Assembly: GCF_020921035.1 (NCBI RefSeq)
Contig: NC_063156.1
Location: forward strand, 7,936,001-8,000,000
DNA: 64,000 nt
Origin: Rhodamnia argentea
Taxonomy: Eukaryota > Streptophyta > Magnoliopsida > Myrtales > Myrtaceae
Reading direction: 5' to 3'
Numbering within the stretch: the stretch's first letter is position 1; every line of letters starts with the position of its first letter. This document shows, piece after piece, positions 26,853 through 40,200 of the stretch. Under the pieces are notes generated by a model. It saw only the letters and a list, made by a program, of their open reading frames with translations. It was not told where the DNA came from and did no database searches. Both the position numbers and the translations under genes were made by a program.

Positions 26853-29126
26853 CCTCAAAGGCTCAAACAAGTGACATGGGCAACAAAAATTAAAGAATGA
26901 ATAATTGAAAGTCATTGTAGGGTAAACTCATTTAAGAATTCGTGATCCATGATATATTGTTATTCTTATAGTCATCCAAAAATTGCTATGTTAGTAAAGT
27001 CCAATGGAAAACCAAATACAATTTCGCCCTCTTAGCTTAGAGCGATCCTATCTAGAACCCAACGCGGAATAGTCAGATTGGCCCATAGTACGTGCACAAG
27101 ACCGTCCCATTAATGGAGCTCACGTGAATTCTGTTCCATTGGATATCGTTCTTATGTTCCGGGTAGCTAATGCAGTCCATACAAGTATTTTTTTTTTTTT
27201 TTTTGCTCAGCATGAATTATGTTCTATTAAATATCGCTAAGATGTTCGGTGGACCTAATGCCGAGTCTGCATACGTTAACGGGCGGAGACTATGTTCTTA
27301 AACGGAAAAATTACGCTAATGGTAATCAAATCGTCATTTTTTTAAAAAGGCAAACCATGTTTAGATATATATGCTTTGATTACGAAAAAGAAGAAGAAGA
27401 GAATTATAGATTCCTTTGAGAGATTATCTAAATTGTCATCATTTTTTTCCAGTTTAAGCAGAACATTGAAATGGTAAAAAATCCAAGTACAGTTTGACCA
27501 TCTTAGCTTAAGAGCGGTCCTATGTAGAACATAACGCAGAACAGTCGGATGGACTCGCAGTAAGCACATAAAACCATTTGATCGGTGAAACTCATATGGA
27601 TCCTATTCTATCGAACAGCACCCGGATGTTTCGTGCAACCATTGTCTAGTCCATGTAAGTTAACGGGTGGGGATCGTCTTGGCCAAATGTGGAGTCATTA
27701 CCATCATCAAGAACTATGTCATTAGACGAAAAACTACATTAATGGTAATCAAACCAACCAAACCACCATTTTCCTCTCAATTTCCCACTAAAGACATTAA
27801 CGCGATAAAATGGTTGTCGAGATCCGCCAACAAATTGGAGACCAAAAGAAGGTCGTCTTCATTCCAATCTCAGTACAACCAGGCGGGCAAGAGACGAAAC
27901 TCTCGATCAACAAAATTGACTAAATCCAACCCAAAAAAAAAAAAAAATCATGCTCACCATTCTGGATTTTTATCTCGAGATGAACTCCCAAGTCTCCCCC
28001 CCGCCCCCCAAAAAACAAGAATCGAGGACTTTCGAACATCGTTCGAGCTGTCATGGCCTGCATGAATTTTTTTTATTTTTTATTTTTTTTACAACCTCGT
28101 CCAAAAATTATTAGAGACAACGTTAATAATAAAAATAAAATAATCCTTAAATAGGAATGTCCAAGTTCCTCGCGATTATCGATGAGGTGACGTGTCTCGG
28201 AACCATAAGCATGAACTACTCAGAAATTATTAATCAGGGTTTTTTTTTAATTATTAGCCTTTTTCCCATGTGTGGAAATGTGCAGCCCCCCTACCAGGCC
28301 TATATAAATAAATGTCTAGAAAGGGTTTTTGGCAGTTTAAGTCAAATGCAACATCCGGTCGGGATATTTAGATTAATGGTACCAAGGTAATGCACGTAAT
28401 TTACGCGTCGAGCCACTCGAGGAGACGTAATTATTCGCGCAATGTATACCGTTACAAAAATCTGCTATGATTTGATCAACTATAATATGCAATGTACGAA
28501 TGTAATGCACGTAATTCGAATATTGTTAAGCTACGATTTGTTTGGTACTAATTGAAGCTATTATTGATTAGAGGTTATCATGGAAAGTTTTCAAGTAAGC
28601 GATGATATGTATTTCAACAATCCACGGATTTTTTTGGTTACGATATCCGAGTAATGTGTTCTAATAATCAATTCTAGACCTGTCTCGAGTCGTGTAGATT
28701 CTTCAAAAGGAATTCGAACTTTGAATAGCTCGTATTATACATATAAGAGAATTTGGTATTGGAAAAAAGGTGTGTATCCAACTTAGCGCGACTGCTATTC
28801 TCAAATGATATCCTTGATGCAAAAAAGAGAATCTCATTAGACTTCCTATACAATTTTACGCAATCGGTCAGAACTTTATGAAGTCGGTAGCGATGAACGT
28901 GTTTTCTGAAAAAAGAAAAGGATGAAAAAGCACTCTTTATCTTTGGCGAGCTTGTGATGACCGCATGAACGCGATCAAATTAGGCATCCGGAATGCTTGT
29001 GTCGACTTCATTTCCAGGAGAGAAACATTTTGCATACACAGCACGTCAAGCATCGTCGATTAGAATATGAAAAAGGCCGAAACTCAAATACCCATTTATC
29101 GGTTTTTCTTCTCGAACAATGCTATT
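26853..29126. other. Gene-free AT-rich interval
   Basis: No gene recognised. A diverged internal repeat relates about 26985-27300 to 27460-27740 (for example TTAGCTTA-GAGCG-TCCTAT and AACG-GGAATAGTC / GAACAGTCGGA), suggesting an old tandem duplication or two copies of one element. Open frames in 27667-28065 have no domain. Confidence 0.4.
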
Positions 29127-29665
29127 AAGGGTGAGCATGATTCTATGGTAGAGCTTAAAATCTAGAATCGAACCGATAGGGAATTTGTCCGGTTTCGGGT
29201 TTCGAAGTTTGCACGGTAGGTTTCAGATTCTAAAAAATGGAGATTTGCGGTATTTCATGACGTTATATGGTGAGTATGTAATCTGGAACCACCAGTTTAC
29301 ATTTTTATTTTCAGCTATATTTATGACTGGGATTTTTACCTTATTTATGTTTCATATTTATTCGTGTATGTGAATATGAGTTGTGGTCGATAGATTGTAA
29401 TAAAAAGTGGTGGTCATTAAATGCGATGATTCACTCCAATCATTTAATTAAGAATACAAGTGGAATTTGGGTAGATCCTACAATCTGTAACATGGTAAAT
29501 TCCAGGTTATAGGATATAAAAGGTAGGTTTCGGGTTCCATTGTAAGTTTCGAGTTTCAAGATATACATGGTAGGTTTCAAGTTTCAAAAAGTGAAGAACC
29601 CGTTACAACGGATAAGTTTCGGATTCCATTGGAGCCCGCAAGGAACTTGGAAATGCTCACCCTTA
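29127..29665. mobile_element. AGGGTGAGCA-ended DNA transposon (copy 2)
   Basis: Starts AAGGGTGAGCATG and ends TGCTCACCCTT, with internal GGTAGGTTTC-GG phrases shared with the 1486-2120 element. No exact flanking duplication is visible, so this copy is older or its flanks have changed. Confidence 0.6.
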
Positions 29666-30936
29666 GGCGCTATATGCTAAGAACGATCTAAACGAATTTA
29701 GAGATCTATATAATTAAGCAAAAGATGTCAGGTCCGTGAATGAATCAAAAGCAAAACTAATCTTAGCAGTGGCCCCTAACACGGCTATTCGCTTTCATGG
29801 CATGTGGTTTAACGATATGCTTCACACGGCATTGGAATGCATACGCAAGGCGCGATGTGCTGTCCTCCTCTCTAATCCAAGTAGCATTAGACTTTTTGTT
29901 TAGTGTATAACCGCCTTTGGATAACTGTAAGAATAAAAGTGCGTTACTAGCCACAAATTCTTAAAAGAGCGGGTCCCATAATAATTTTCGTTAATTATTA
30001 TTGAGTTTTTATTGGTCCTAAAAGATAGTTAATCTTACACTTAGGGGCTTAATTGGAACAAATGGCGGATTAATCGAACTTAAACCAAGATTAGGGGAGG
30101 TGGGCTTTCGTTTGTCCCTTGTCATTTTGCAATGTTTGCATTGCTCGACGAAACGGAACGAGAGCTCGGGAGCGCCACTCGAGGGACAGTAAATGGCCGT
30201 TGCCGCTGGAACCCAGCGAAGAAGTCAAACGCTCGGCGACGAATCGCAAAACCAACCATCAATTCCCACCACTCCCCCCGCATCCCCTCCCCTGCAGCTT
30301 CACACATCTCCCCACTCCCCCACCCCATTTGCCAGCCCACCACCACCACCTCCACGACCCCTCCCTCTTTCTCTCCTTCTCTCTTTCTCGTGGCTGTGCT
30401 CCGATGTCCGCTTGATAAATACATTTGATTCAACCGAGCTGTCTGAAATCTGCCACCACCCCTCCCACGCTCAGTTCCCCATTCCTCCACCCGGATACCG
30501 ACGTCTCGCTACCCGCCACCGTCACCCTCAACCACCACCTGCTCTCTCCCCTTTCCCCCTCCTCGCCTCCTCTTTCCTTTTCTTTTTCTTGGTCTCTGCG
30601 TACTACAGCAAGGAACCATCCAAAAGCCATAGCTGCGACCTGCTTCCCTCATTATCTTAATCCCCCCCGCCGGCAGAAAAGGGTCCTTGAAGGCCGTGTT
30701 GGGTCTCTTGCACAATCGAGAGATCGAGCGACGAGGGAGGAGGGGAAAAAGGTAGTAGAATCCCAAAGCAGTATTTTGAGTAATTGTTTTTGCCTTTTCG
30801 TCGAGCACCTCATGTGCACTCTCCCTCTCCGCCTCGCATATAATTACACCCGCCGCCAGCCCTCCGCTCTCTCCCCATCACTTCGCCCTCGCCCTCGCCC
30901 TCGCTTTTCTCTCCCTGTTATGAAGAATTGGTGTTC
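29666..30936 (+). promoter_or_regulatory. SCARECROW upstream region and pyrimidine-rich leader
   Basis: After about 30110 the sequence becomes GC- and then strongly C/T-rich (30240-30640), as in a plant 5' leader. A TATA-like TATAATT occurs at 30839-30845, about 95 bp before the start codon. It is the best-placed candidate, but a start further upstream with a long leader is also possible. Long open frames in this stretch on both strands reflect low complexity, not genes. Confidence 0.45.
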
Positions 30937-30955
30937 ATGGCTGCTTGCGCTTTGA
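30920..30955 (+). CDS. Short upstream ORF overlapping the SCARECROW start
   Basis: An 11-codon frame ([11 protein letters not shown], then TGA) begins 17 nt before the SCARECROW ATG in a different frame and runs across it. Its stop overlaps an in-frame downstream SCARECROW Met codon (Met7) as TGATG, at 30953-30957. Such an arrangement usually lowers initiation at the first main ATG and allows restart at the second. Effect on expression is inferred. Confidence 0.5.
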   Translation: MKNWCSWLLAL

Positions 30956-33900
30956 TGAGTGGCGGCGACAATGGCAGCAACAACGAGGACAGCAACGGCC
31001 GCCGCGAGAGCCCGAGCTTCATGAGCTCCTCCAACGTCGGCGGCGCCGGCGACCACCTCCTTAACACCCTCCACCACCACCACAACCGCCGCCGTCAGCA
31101 CCACCAGCAGCAACCCCTGCTAGAAGAGCAACGTCGGCTCTTGGAGAGCGGTAACAGGATGGTTAGGAAGAGGATGGCTTCGGAGCTCGAGGTGCAGGCG
31201 CCTCCCGCCGCTGATTACCTCAGGCTTTCCCGGCGAAACACCTCCTCCTCCGCCGCCATCGCCAACGCTTCTTTGATGAGTAACCCTCTATCTGACGCGA
31301 ACTGCTTCGTGCCCTCGAGAGATATTATCGTCCCCAACCACTCCACCATGACCATGTTACCTTCTTCCACGAACTTGACCATGACGTCACTCGGGCCAGG
31401 GTTTTTATCCCCCACTCCATGCACCACCATTGCCACGACGACGACCTCGCCTTACGCTGCCGAGACCGCCCTCTCGCCTCTCCTCCCGTCTCAGCCCCAG
31501 CCACAACCCCCCGCGCTCTGCGTCTTCTCCGGCTTGCCCTTGTTCCCGCCGGAGAAACCACGCACCGCCTCCGGTTTCGCACCGCCTCCTCCAACGGCGA
31601 TAAACCCTAGCATCGGTGCTAGTGGCATTCCCATGGAGGACAGCTCGGCGACGGCGTGGGTCGACGGCATCATCAAGGATCTCATCCAGAACTCCACGTC
31701 CGTCTCGATCCCTCAGCTCATCCATAACGTGAGGGATATTATCTACCCCTGTAACCCTAACCTCGCCGCCGTTCTCGAGTACCGGCTACGCTCGCTCATG
31801 AAGGAGCCGGTTCCGGCGGTGGATTTGCAGTTACAGAGGCAGTATAATAACCAGCATTTCTCTCTCCCCGATTCGACGATCCATCATACTCAGTACTCGA
31901 ACTATGGCCTCGCATCGCTACCGGCGGCCGTCGGCCAAGGGAGCAGCCGCCGCTTGCAGGAGCACGAGGCGAGCGCTTCGTCCGCGAGGGCTCCGGTTCT
32001 GACGATGAACCAGGTGCAGCAGCAGCAGCCGCCTAATAATCCGCCGCAGCTTCAGCCGCCGGAGCCGCTGCAACAACCGCCACCTCAGCAGCAGCAGCGC
32101 AGCGAGGGGGAGAACGAGAAATCGTCCACCTCCGGCGAGACGGCGCCGACTCCGACGGCCACGGCTGCCTCCGCCGCCGCAGCCGCGGCCCTGGCGAGGG
32201 AGAGGAAGGAGGAGATGCGGAACCAGAAGAAGGACGAGGAAGGCCTGCACCTGCTGACCCTGCTGCTTCAGTGCGCGGAGGCCGTGTCGGCGGACAACCT
32301 CGAGGAGGCGAACCGGATGCTGCTGGAGATTTCCGAGCTCTCAACGCCGTACGGCACCTCGGCGCAGCGTGTCGCGGCCTACTTCTCGGAGGCCATCTCG
32401 GCCCGGCTCGTGAACTCGTGCCTGGGGATCTACGCGACGCTCCCCTCCGTGCCGTACAGCCACAAGATCTCCTCCGCCTTCCAGGTAGAGTCGTCAATTC
32501 ATGTCGCATTATCCATAACGTGAGATAGTCATAATGTCTGCACTGTGTTTGATTCGGTCGGTCGCGTTTAAATCGTGTTCTCTTGCTTTGTCTTGTTGCT
32601 GCTCTTTAGGTCTTCAATGGGATCAGCCCATTCGTCAAGTTCTCCCACTTCACGGCAAACCAGGCGATCCAGGAGGCGTTCGAGCGCGAGGAGAGGGTCC
32701 ACATCATCGACCTCGACATCATGCAGGGTCTGCAGTGGCCGGGGCTTTTCCACATTCTGGCGTCGCGGCCCGGCGGCCCGCCGCACGTCCGGCTCACGGG
32801 GCTGGGCACGTCCGTGGAGGCCCTGGAGGCCACGGGGAAGCGGCTGGCCGACTTCGCCGACAAGCTGGGCTTGCCGTTCGAGTTCATCGCGGTGGCGGAG
32901 AAGGTCGGGAACTTGGATCCGGAGCGGCTGAACGTGAGCAAGAGGGAGGCCGTGGCGGTTCACCTGCTGCAGCACTCGCTGTACGACGTCACGGGTTCTG
33001 ATACCAACACGCTTTGGCTTTTGCAGAGGTAAAAAAAGAAGGGAAAAAAGCGTGAATGATCTTTTTCACAATCCCCATACGGATCTGCTCCCAAGTTCAA
33101 TTTTTTATCTTTCGTAGATATAGCTGAAGACGTCTAGCAAGTAGGGTAGCTTCTCTTTTCTGCTATCGAAGTTGCATAAGTAACCATGCCATGCCATCGC
33201 CATTTCATGTGCTGTGTTGGTTTTTGCCTTTTGACTATTCACATTCTGGGTTTTGGCTGGCGATCATTCGAGATTTAGAAGTGGACGTGTGATTTTGATT
33301 ACCCAGTTGTTTTTTCCCTTTGTTTTCCAAAGAGATAAAGGGTGGCTGAGCGATGAAAGATCGCACCTTTTCTGGATTCAGTGAAAGGAAAGCAATGGCT
33401 GAAGCGAGCCCAGCTTAGATAGTTGCACCATCTTTTTCCCCACAAAAGGAAGTTCCTTTTTGTTCCCATTAGGCATGTCCAAAGTCGCTTCCATAGGAGG
33501 AGCGAAAAATCATTGCCCACTTGGTCCTAGTTTTTCTCCATTGAAGGAGCTGTAAAGTTGTCCTCCACGTTTGATTGTCTGATCTTTTGCGTCATGGTTA
33601 GAAGCGGTGGCATTGGAGATTCAATTCCTGCATTATTTGGGTCGTAACATTGACCATTTACCGTCTTTTTCCTGTAAATCTAGATTGGCGCCGAAGGTGG
33701 TCACGGTGGTGGAGCAGGACCTGAGCCATGCGGGCTCGTTCCTCGGCCGCTTCGTGGAGGCGATCCACTACTACTCGGCCCTGTTCGACTCGCTAGGGGC
33801 GAGCTATGGGGAGGAGAGCGAGGAGAGGCATGCCGTCGAGCAGCAGCTGCTCTCCAGAGAGATCCGGAACGTGCTGGCATGCGGCGGACCATCGAGGAGC

Positions 33901-34155
33901 GGGGAGCCGAAGTTCACCAGCTGGAGGGAGAAGCTGCAGCAAGCAGGGTTCAGGGGCGTCTCCCTCGCTGGGAATGCTGCGACGCAGGCGTCGCTGCTCC
34001 TCGGGATGTTCTCCTGCGACGGGTACACACTGGTGGAGGACAACGGGGCTCTCAAGCTCGGGTGGAAGGACCTGTGCTTGCTCACCGCATCGGCATGGAG
34101 TCCGCTGAATCTGCACGCCACCTCGGCAGGGCTCATTCGTCATTTCGCTCGCTAG
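30937..34155 (+). CDS. SCR: SCARECROW, GRAS-family transcriptional regulator
   Basis: GRAS protein that, with SHORT-ROOT, specifies the endodermis and supports root stem cells; nuclear. Exons: 30937-32484, 32610-33028, 33684-34155 (812 aa), GT-AG introns of 125 and 655 nt. The N-terminal 435 residues are low-complexity (His/Gln/Pro/Ser/Ala runs) but include the SCR-specific block [20 protein letters not shown]. The GRAS domain runs from about 436 to the end: leucine heptad I ([20 protein letters not shown]), VHIID at 546-550 followed by [11 protein letters not shown], heptad II, a PFYRE-type region ([20 protein letters not shown]), and the SAW motif near the C terminus (LLTASAW). An intron after the first third of the GRAS domain is usual for SCR. 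Oddities: Leu635 in [11 protein letters not shown], where other SCR proteins as I recall have Trp, and a short divergent tail after SAW. The start is the first in-frame ATG ([10 protein letters not shown]). Confidence 0.97.
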
Positions 34156-36333
34156 GCCGGAGACTTTGCTTGGGCAAACGATGCCGGCGGCGCCGATGTG
34201 GACCATGATTACGAGGATGATGATGATTCTGGTGGTGATGTGGGAAATCGAACTATCATGGGTTTAGCGAGGATTTTCTAGTTTCTGGGACTATGGTTGA
34301 CCATGTGATTTAGGTGAGCCAGGCGATATCATGTGCTAGGAAAATGGGTTGCACCGAATACGAGTTCTCTCCTTTTGGCCTTCTAAAAATTTTCTGCATG
34401 CTTGTTACATTTTTCGTCTCATTCACCTTAAATTTTGTTGTCTAGACTTGAATTTAGAATAGGCCGTTAATCTCATAGCAAATTCAGGACCGTCACTGCA
34501 TCGACATTGTTAGAGACTTATTATGTTGGCAAGAGTTTTGTGACTGGACATTCCTTTGAAGATTTATGTATAAGAAAGCAGAGATGATCCCAAGCACTCA
34601 AGGAGAGAGAGGAAATCAACTAGGTTTTTCTACATTTCAACTATTTTAGCTTGCCTTGATAGTTTTCGATTTCGTTAAAATGCCCATTTATCTTTTGAAA
34701 TGGAGATCTTATGTCAATTTGTCTTGCATGTATGTACATTTGTCATTTTATCTTCATGTTTTAACCTCGAGTTACTTCCATGAACTTGATGAGCTTTTAA
34801 ATTTAAACAACAAATATTCAAGAGGAGATTAACATTGTGTAAATTACTTATAAAGATAAAATTTACTAATGCTCTCAAATGAAACAGGAGAAATTTCAAA
34901 TAACGACATGAAGGGAGACTAATTTCTCAAAAAATGATATAGAGTAGATATTGTTTCAAATAAGGGTATGAGCTTACTGGTCGACAAGTAAGTGATTTTT
35001 CCGACGACGGGAAGAGGGACATTTTGTCCAGAACCCCAAATTTCTTCTCATCTTCTTGTTCCTTGCGCCTTTGCGTCCTTCATCGTGCTTCAACATTGAT
35101 ACCAATATTCAAGCTCCGCATTCACTTCAATTTCTACTTTCGTGTCTCTCGTTTAATCTCATATACACATAGATGCATAGTGACCACACAAATTAGGGCA
35201 ATTGCACTGAGACTCTATAAACCGAAAATGAATTAGGGTGAGTAAAAACAACTGCGTAGACCGGACTGAATTGGCCGGTTCGGTCCGAATCCAGGAAGCG
35301 CTAGCTTGGCTCCATAAAATCGGAACCGATAATTGTTGGTCTGGTTCTAAGGATGGACCCACCCACCGGACAGCTCGGACCAGGACAAATTATTTTTTTA
35401 AATTTTAATTTTATTTCTTAAAAATCTTTAAAGAAATTATTTCAACTCTTAATTTTTGGGGGTACTTCTACACATTTAAAATGTGAATATATGTTTCAAA
35501 CACATGCAATCGGTTTCAATGAATCGCCCGATAACTAGACCGTCTTGCGTTCGATTTGAAGTACCTTCGGCCCAATCCCTGGTTCGGGAAACTGGGAGCC
35601 GGTCTCTTTGGTTCGGTCCGATTTTGGGCAACTCCAATCCGATCTCCGATTCAGGAAATTTGAGACCAATCCCTCGGGTCCGGTTTTAGGTTTCGGTCCG
35701 GTTCCCCGTTCCGGAGTGGGACCGGACCGAGAACCGATCTCTCTCAATATAAATGTATTCTTTTGTGAGAAATGAGCACGTCTTAAAATGTATGTGTTAG
35801 CTTTGGGGACGGCTTTTTCATGCAATCCGTGTGTGTATATATATATATATAGTTTTCTGACCAAAAAAAAAAAGTATATATAGTTTTAATGAAACTATTA
35901 GATCACGTTGGTCTATTGGATCATACGATCCGATACGAAAGTTGCACGATCTATTGAATCAAATGCACCAGTTTTAAGTGCTTATGACGTTACCCTTTAA
36001 TCAGTCTAGCTTTAGTGGTTGTCATGTCAAATAATTCTGTAATATTTGGCAAAAGAAAAATAATTCCGTAAGACATCTTATCGCTGGAGCATGGATGAGA
36101 ATAAAGTTAGAGAATCGTGCGACAGGCGTTTTTACAAATAGCCTAGGATCGAATCATTAGGATAGGAACAATAACTAATTGGATCACAAAAGAACAAATC
36201 TCGACTGTCCATTGAAATCCTTTGTAATTGAATATTTTTTTTTTCAAAATGTAATATTTTTTTTTATGCAAAATGTAACTTTGAAACGGGGTGTTGTGTT
36301 ATGACATTCTACCCTAATTTTTTTTATGGAAAA
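34156..36333. other. Intergenic: SCR 3' flank and transposon scraps
   Basis: 34156-34700 is AT-rich and presumably includes the SCR 3' UTR. 35235-35745 is a GGTTCGGTCCG-rich scrap of the AGGGGTG-ended transposon family (left end TTAGGGTGAGT, right end lost). A short (AT)n microsatellite occurs at 35836-35852. No gene. Confidence 0.55.
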
Positions 36334-36750
36334 AATAATACAAATGATCTCCGAACTTTGGCTTAATGTGGAATATGTACCCTGAATTTTTAATTTGACC
36401 AATATGGCTCCTAAACGTTAACCAAATGTGTAATGTGATCCATGAGCTTTCAATTTGTTCAATATAGTTCCCGAACTTATGAAACATATTCAATTTAGTA
36501 TAAGAAAATGTTCAAAATCGTCTACGAACTTGAATTAGTGGAAGGGCTACATTGAATCTCTTCCTATAATTTAGAGATTAAGTTGAACATGTTCTAAAAA
36601 TTCATGAACCATATTAGTCAAATTAAAAGTTCAGGTATCACATTGCACATTGAGTTAAGGTTCATGACCATATTGATCAAATTAAAAGTCCAGCAACCAC
36701 ATTGTATATTTGATTAAAGTTCGGGGACTATTTATATGATTATCCCTTTT
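36334..36750. mobile_element. Foldback MITE, family R3 (copy 2)
   Basis: Inverted halves carry the same phrases as the intronic copy at 9064-9412 (CCGAACTTTGGCTTAATG... and AAAGTTCGGGGACTATTT). More diverged; no ORF; ends approximate. Confidence 0.65.
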
Positions 36751-37215
36751 TTGGATTGAGGTATGCATCTTTTGACTTTTTGGTCAATCCCGTTTCGAGA
36801 TTTTTGGCAAAGCGATTATCATCATCTGTGTCTTTTTCTCGATTTGAATTATGAGATTCCCTCTCTTTTACCTATCAATTTATGTAGAGCAACAGACGAC
36901 TTGCATAAACATTCTTGAATGCTGCATAATCCAGGAGGAAAAAACAGAAACTATTGTAACAAAACAAGACTGTCTATTATTGTCTGCTTCGTAGTAACAT
37001 TAGATTCACGAAAGTTAAGAGGACAAAATGAAGATAATCTCTCTAGTCTTCCTCAAAAAGTTCTGCTCATTTTGCTGCAGCCTTACCCGTGTGTCATCTC
37101 TTATTGCAATGAAGCCAAGTTATAATTTTCTTCGAAAGGAAAAGATTGGAAGACTAGTGACTGGAACATCTGAATCACAAGTGCTGAAAAGAACTAGTTT
37201 GAAGACGGTGATCTG

Positions 37216-40200
37216 CTATTTTGGTTCGATCTTCGTGGAAACTGTGTACCCGCCGCTGTAGTCGAAGGAGTCGGTGCTCTCGTTGCTGGTATCCGGTTTC
37301 GGTTTTGTGTCGCTGTAAGGATGCTTAGGTGGTCCCCTCGATGCCCCGAAGTCCGTGGCTGTTGACGAAGCAGAAGTCGAGCTCGTGCTGATACCGTCGT
37401 GCTGCAGGATGCTCTCGATCGTCTTCACCACCTCATTCATTGTGGGGCGGTCCGAGGCCGACTCCTCGACACACCTCATGGCCAGCCCCAGGAATCTAGC
37501 GAAGCCGACGAGAAATCCCGAGTTTCTGATCGACGGATCTATCTTTCCCCGCAGGCCGTAGTGCTCGTCGTCCTTGGCATCCATCGCCGTGCGCACTTCC
37601 CGCACAATGTACTTACCCTTCTCGATCGGCTGCCTAGCGGTTATCAGCTCGAGCATGACCACGCCGAAGCTGTACACATCGCTCTTTTCCGTTAGTTGTT
37701 GGGTCATGTAGTACTCCGGATCCAGATAGCCCTGCCACAGGTTCCCAGTTTGGAAGTAGATGTTAGACTTGTAAGTCGTAATGGAAGCTACAGATCATAT
37801 GATCTAATTTCATCTTGCTTGTGAGCCCATCTACATTACAGAAATTTCAAGGCTCTAAAAATTATTTCGATGGAAGCTTTCCTTGCGATTCAAGTGCTGA
37901 TATAGGAACTTGACAATTCGAACTCCGGTGATAACTTCAAGAAGATAAAAATGGAAATCAAAAGGGAAGCCGCTCGATGAATCATTTTATGCTGTTTTTT
38001 TTTTTATAGCAAACCTAGAGCTAATGAAGCGGCAAGACATACCAGTGTGCCCTTGACTTGAGTCGAAACATGCCCCTTCTCGCTGTCCGATACCAGCTTG
38101 GACAAGCCGAAGTCGGCAACTTTTGCCATTAGATTTTCGTCCAACAAGATGTTAGTCGACTTAATGTCTCGGTGGATTATAGGAGGATTCGCAAGTTCGT
38201 GTAGGTATGCTATCCCCCTAGCAGACCCGAGAGCGATCTGGAGTCGCCTCCTCCAATCAAGGTGAATGCCGGATTTTCCTGCCACACAAGTGAGGAGTGC
38301 TATGAAGAAGACGTTATATGCAGCAGCGTCTGGAGAGAGCATCACACCATCTACTTATGTTTTTTCGCAACACTTCCGCTTTAAGAAAAGGATCTTGGAC
38401 AGACAGTGTAATTTACCTGACAAGCTCGCTCTGAGTGTTCCATTAGGCACAAATTCATAGATCAACATCTGCTCTCCCCGCTCGAAGCAGAAACCCACGA
38501 GCCCGACGAGGTTTCTGTGATGAACTCTCGATAAGAGCTCGATCTCTGTCTTGAATTCGAGACCGCCCTGCGTCGATCCTTGTTGAGCTCTTTTGGTGGC
38601 AATCATTTGTCCATTGGGGAGCATCCCCCTGTAGACCTAGAGGAAATGGCAAAACAAGAAGCAACAATCACTAGCTTTGTGCAGAAACTTCATAGGTTTG
38701 TTAACCACTTGATCCAAAGAAGCAATCTGCTTAATTGGTAAAATTGGTGAAAAAGCAGCACGAAAGGCGATTTTGGAAGAATTACCTTGCCATAGCCTCC
38801 AGAACCGATCTCATTTTTCTCAGAGAAGTTATTGGTGCACTTTCTGAGTTCGTCATAGCAAAACCATCTCGCTCCCTTCAGCTGAGGCGCGCCTCCACTG
38901 TCCTTACCACTCGGTACCCACGACGCTGCAAGACAGGACACTGATCTAAGTCAAATGATGTCCTTCACCAACATGTGAGTTTACTGCGACAATGAAAGCT
39001 TTTGTGCACGAATTACCGAAGGGTCTGCTCAAGCCGATAGCCTTCTCGGCGCGCTGCTTTTGCCGAACCGCGTATGTACCTACTGCAATGAGGCCAAGTA
39101 GTAGAATTCCAGATCCAACTGTGACGCCAACTATTGCCCCAGAGCTCCAGGATCTATGAACTGAAATAGAGGACTTTTTCAGTCAATAAATCAGTACTCA
39201 ATGTCGAGAGTAGAATCAAGTTCTTACACGAGTTTACATATACGAGTTACCTTGAAAAGCATAAGGTGAGGCGATGAAGTAATAAGGACCAAATTCTCTT
39301 GGTGGTTTAAAGGTTTGATTGCTCAAGTCAAATCCCAACCTCAAGATCTCCAACCGGTTGAAATACTTCCCCTTGGCCGCGAAGAACGCCACCGGAACTT
39401 GCAGATAGTCGTCTGTATTGAAGAAGGGATTGTCTATGAAAACCAACCCTGGGCCAAGGTCCAGTTTCATCCAGAGGCTCTTTTCTAGTTCCTGAAACAA
39501 ATTCACATTTATTCCCTTGAAGGAAGGTCCTCTGAAATATATTGTTCCTTCGTATGGAAAAGCGCAACTGCAACTATGAGGGCTGAGCTTTTGATCGCGT
39601 CGACATGATTTTGTCCCGCAAGCCGTGACATTGGTGGAATAAGACTTCACAGATTGCTGAGGCAGACAGTAGTTGGTATTCTGAAGAGTTGTGTTGCAGA
39701 CTGGATTGCCTAATAACCTGAAAGCACAGAATCATTTGCACGATTAGTGACCATCAGAGAAGGAGAGAGTGACAAAAATGTATTTGGATGTACTTTCTCA
39801 CATCAGTGTATTGGTATATGAAAAGGAATTCTGCGTGACCGAGGAAATCTGGTTATACTGCAGGTCGACGAGCTCGAGTTGCGGGCTAATGTGGTCGCTC
39901 ATGTTCAAGGCGCCGGTGAGTTCATTGTTTCTCAATTTTCTGTCCAGTTAGGAAGAAAAGATGATTCTGGTCTCAAAACCGCACTTCCTTTTTCCTACGA
40001 AAAATGGTCTAAAACATATGATCTTACACTTGTTGAAGTTGTGGATTGCTGAAGATTTCTTTTGGTAGAGTCCCTTGCAGCGGTCCATATTCCACAACCC
40101 TGACCAAAATAACTCTTTAGGAAATTCCCAAAAGATGTTACCACCAGTTTGGTGAAAAAATTTAGTGCATATGCTTCGAGTACAAGAAGCACGTACAGAG

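Noticed and set aside
30122-30660. Several long frames on both strands upstream of SCR
   Set aside because: They arise from the C/T-rich leader; compositions are low-complexity and mutually exclusive.
31215-32509. Long antisense frames inside SCR exon 1
   Set aside because: GC-rich codon-position shadow of the real gene.
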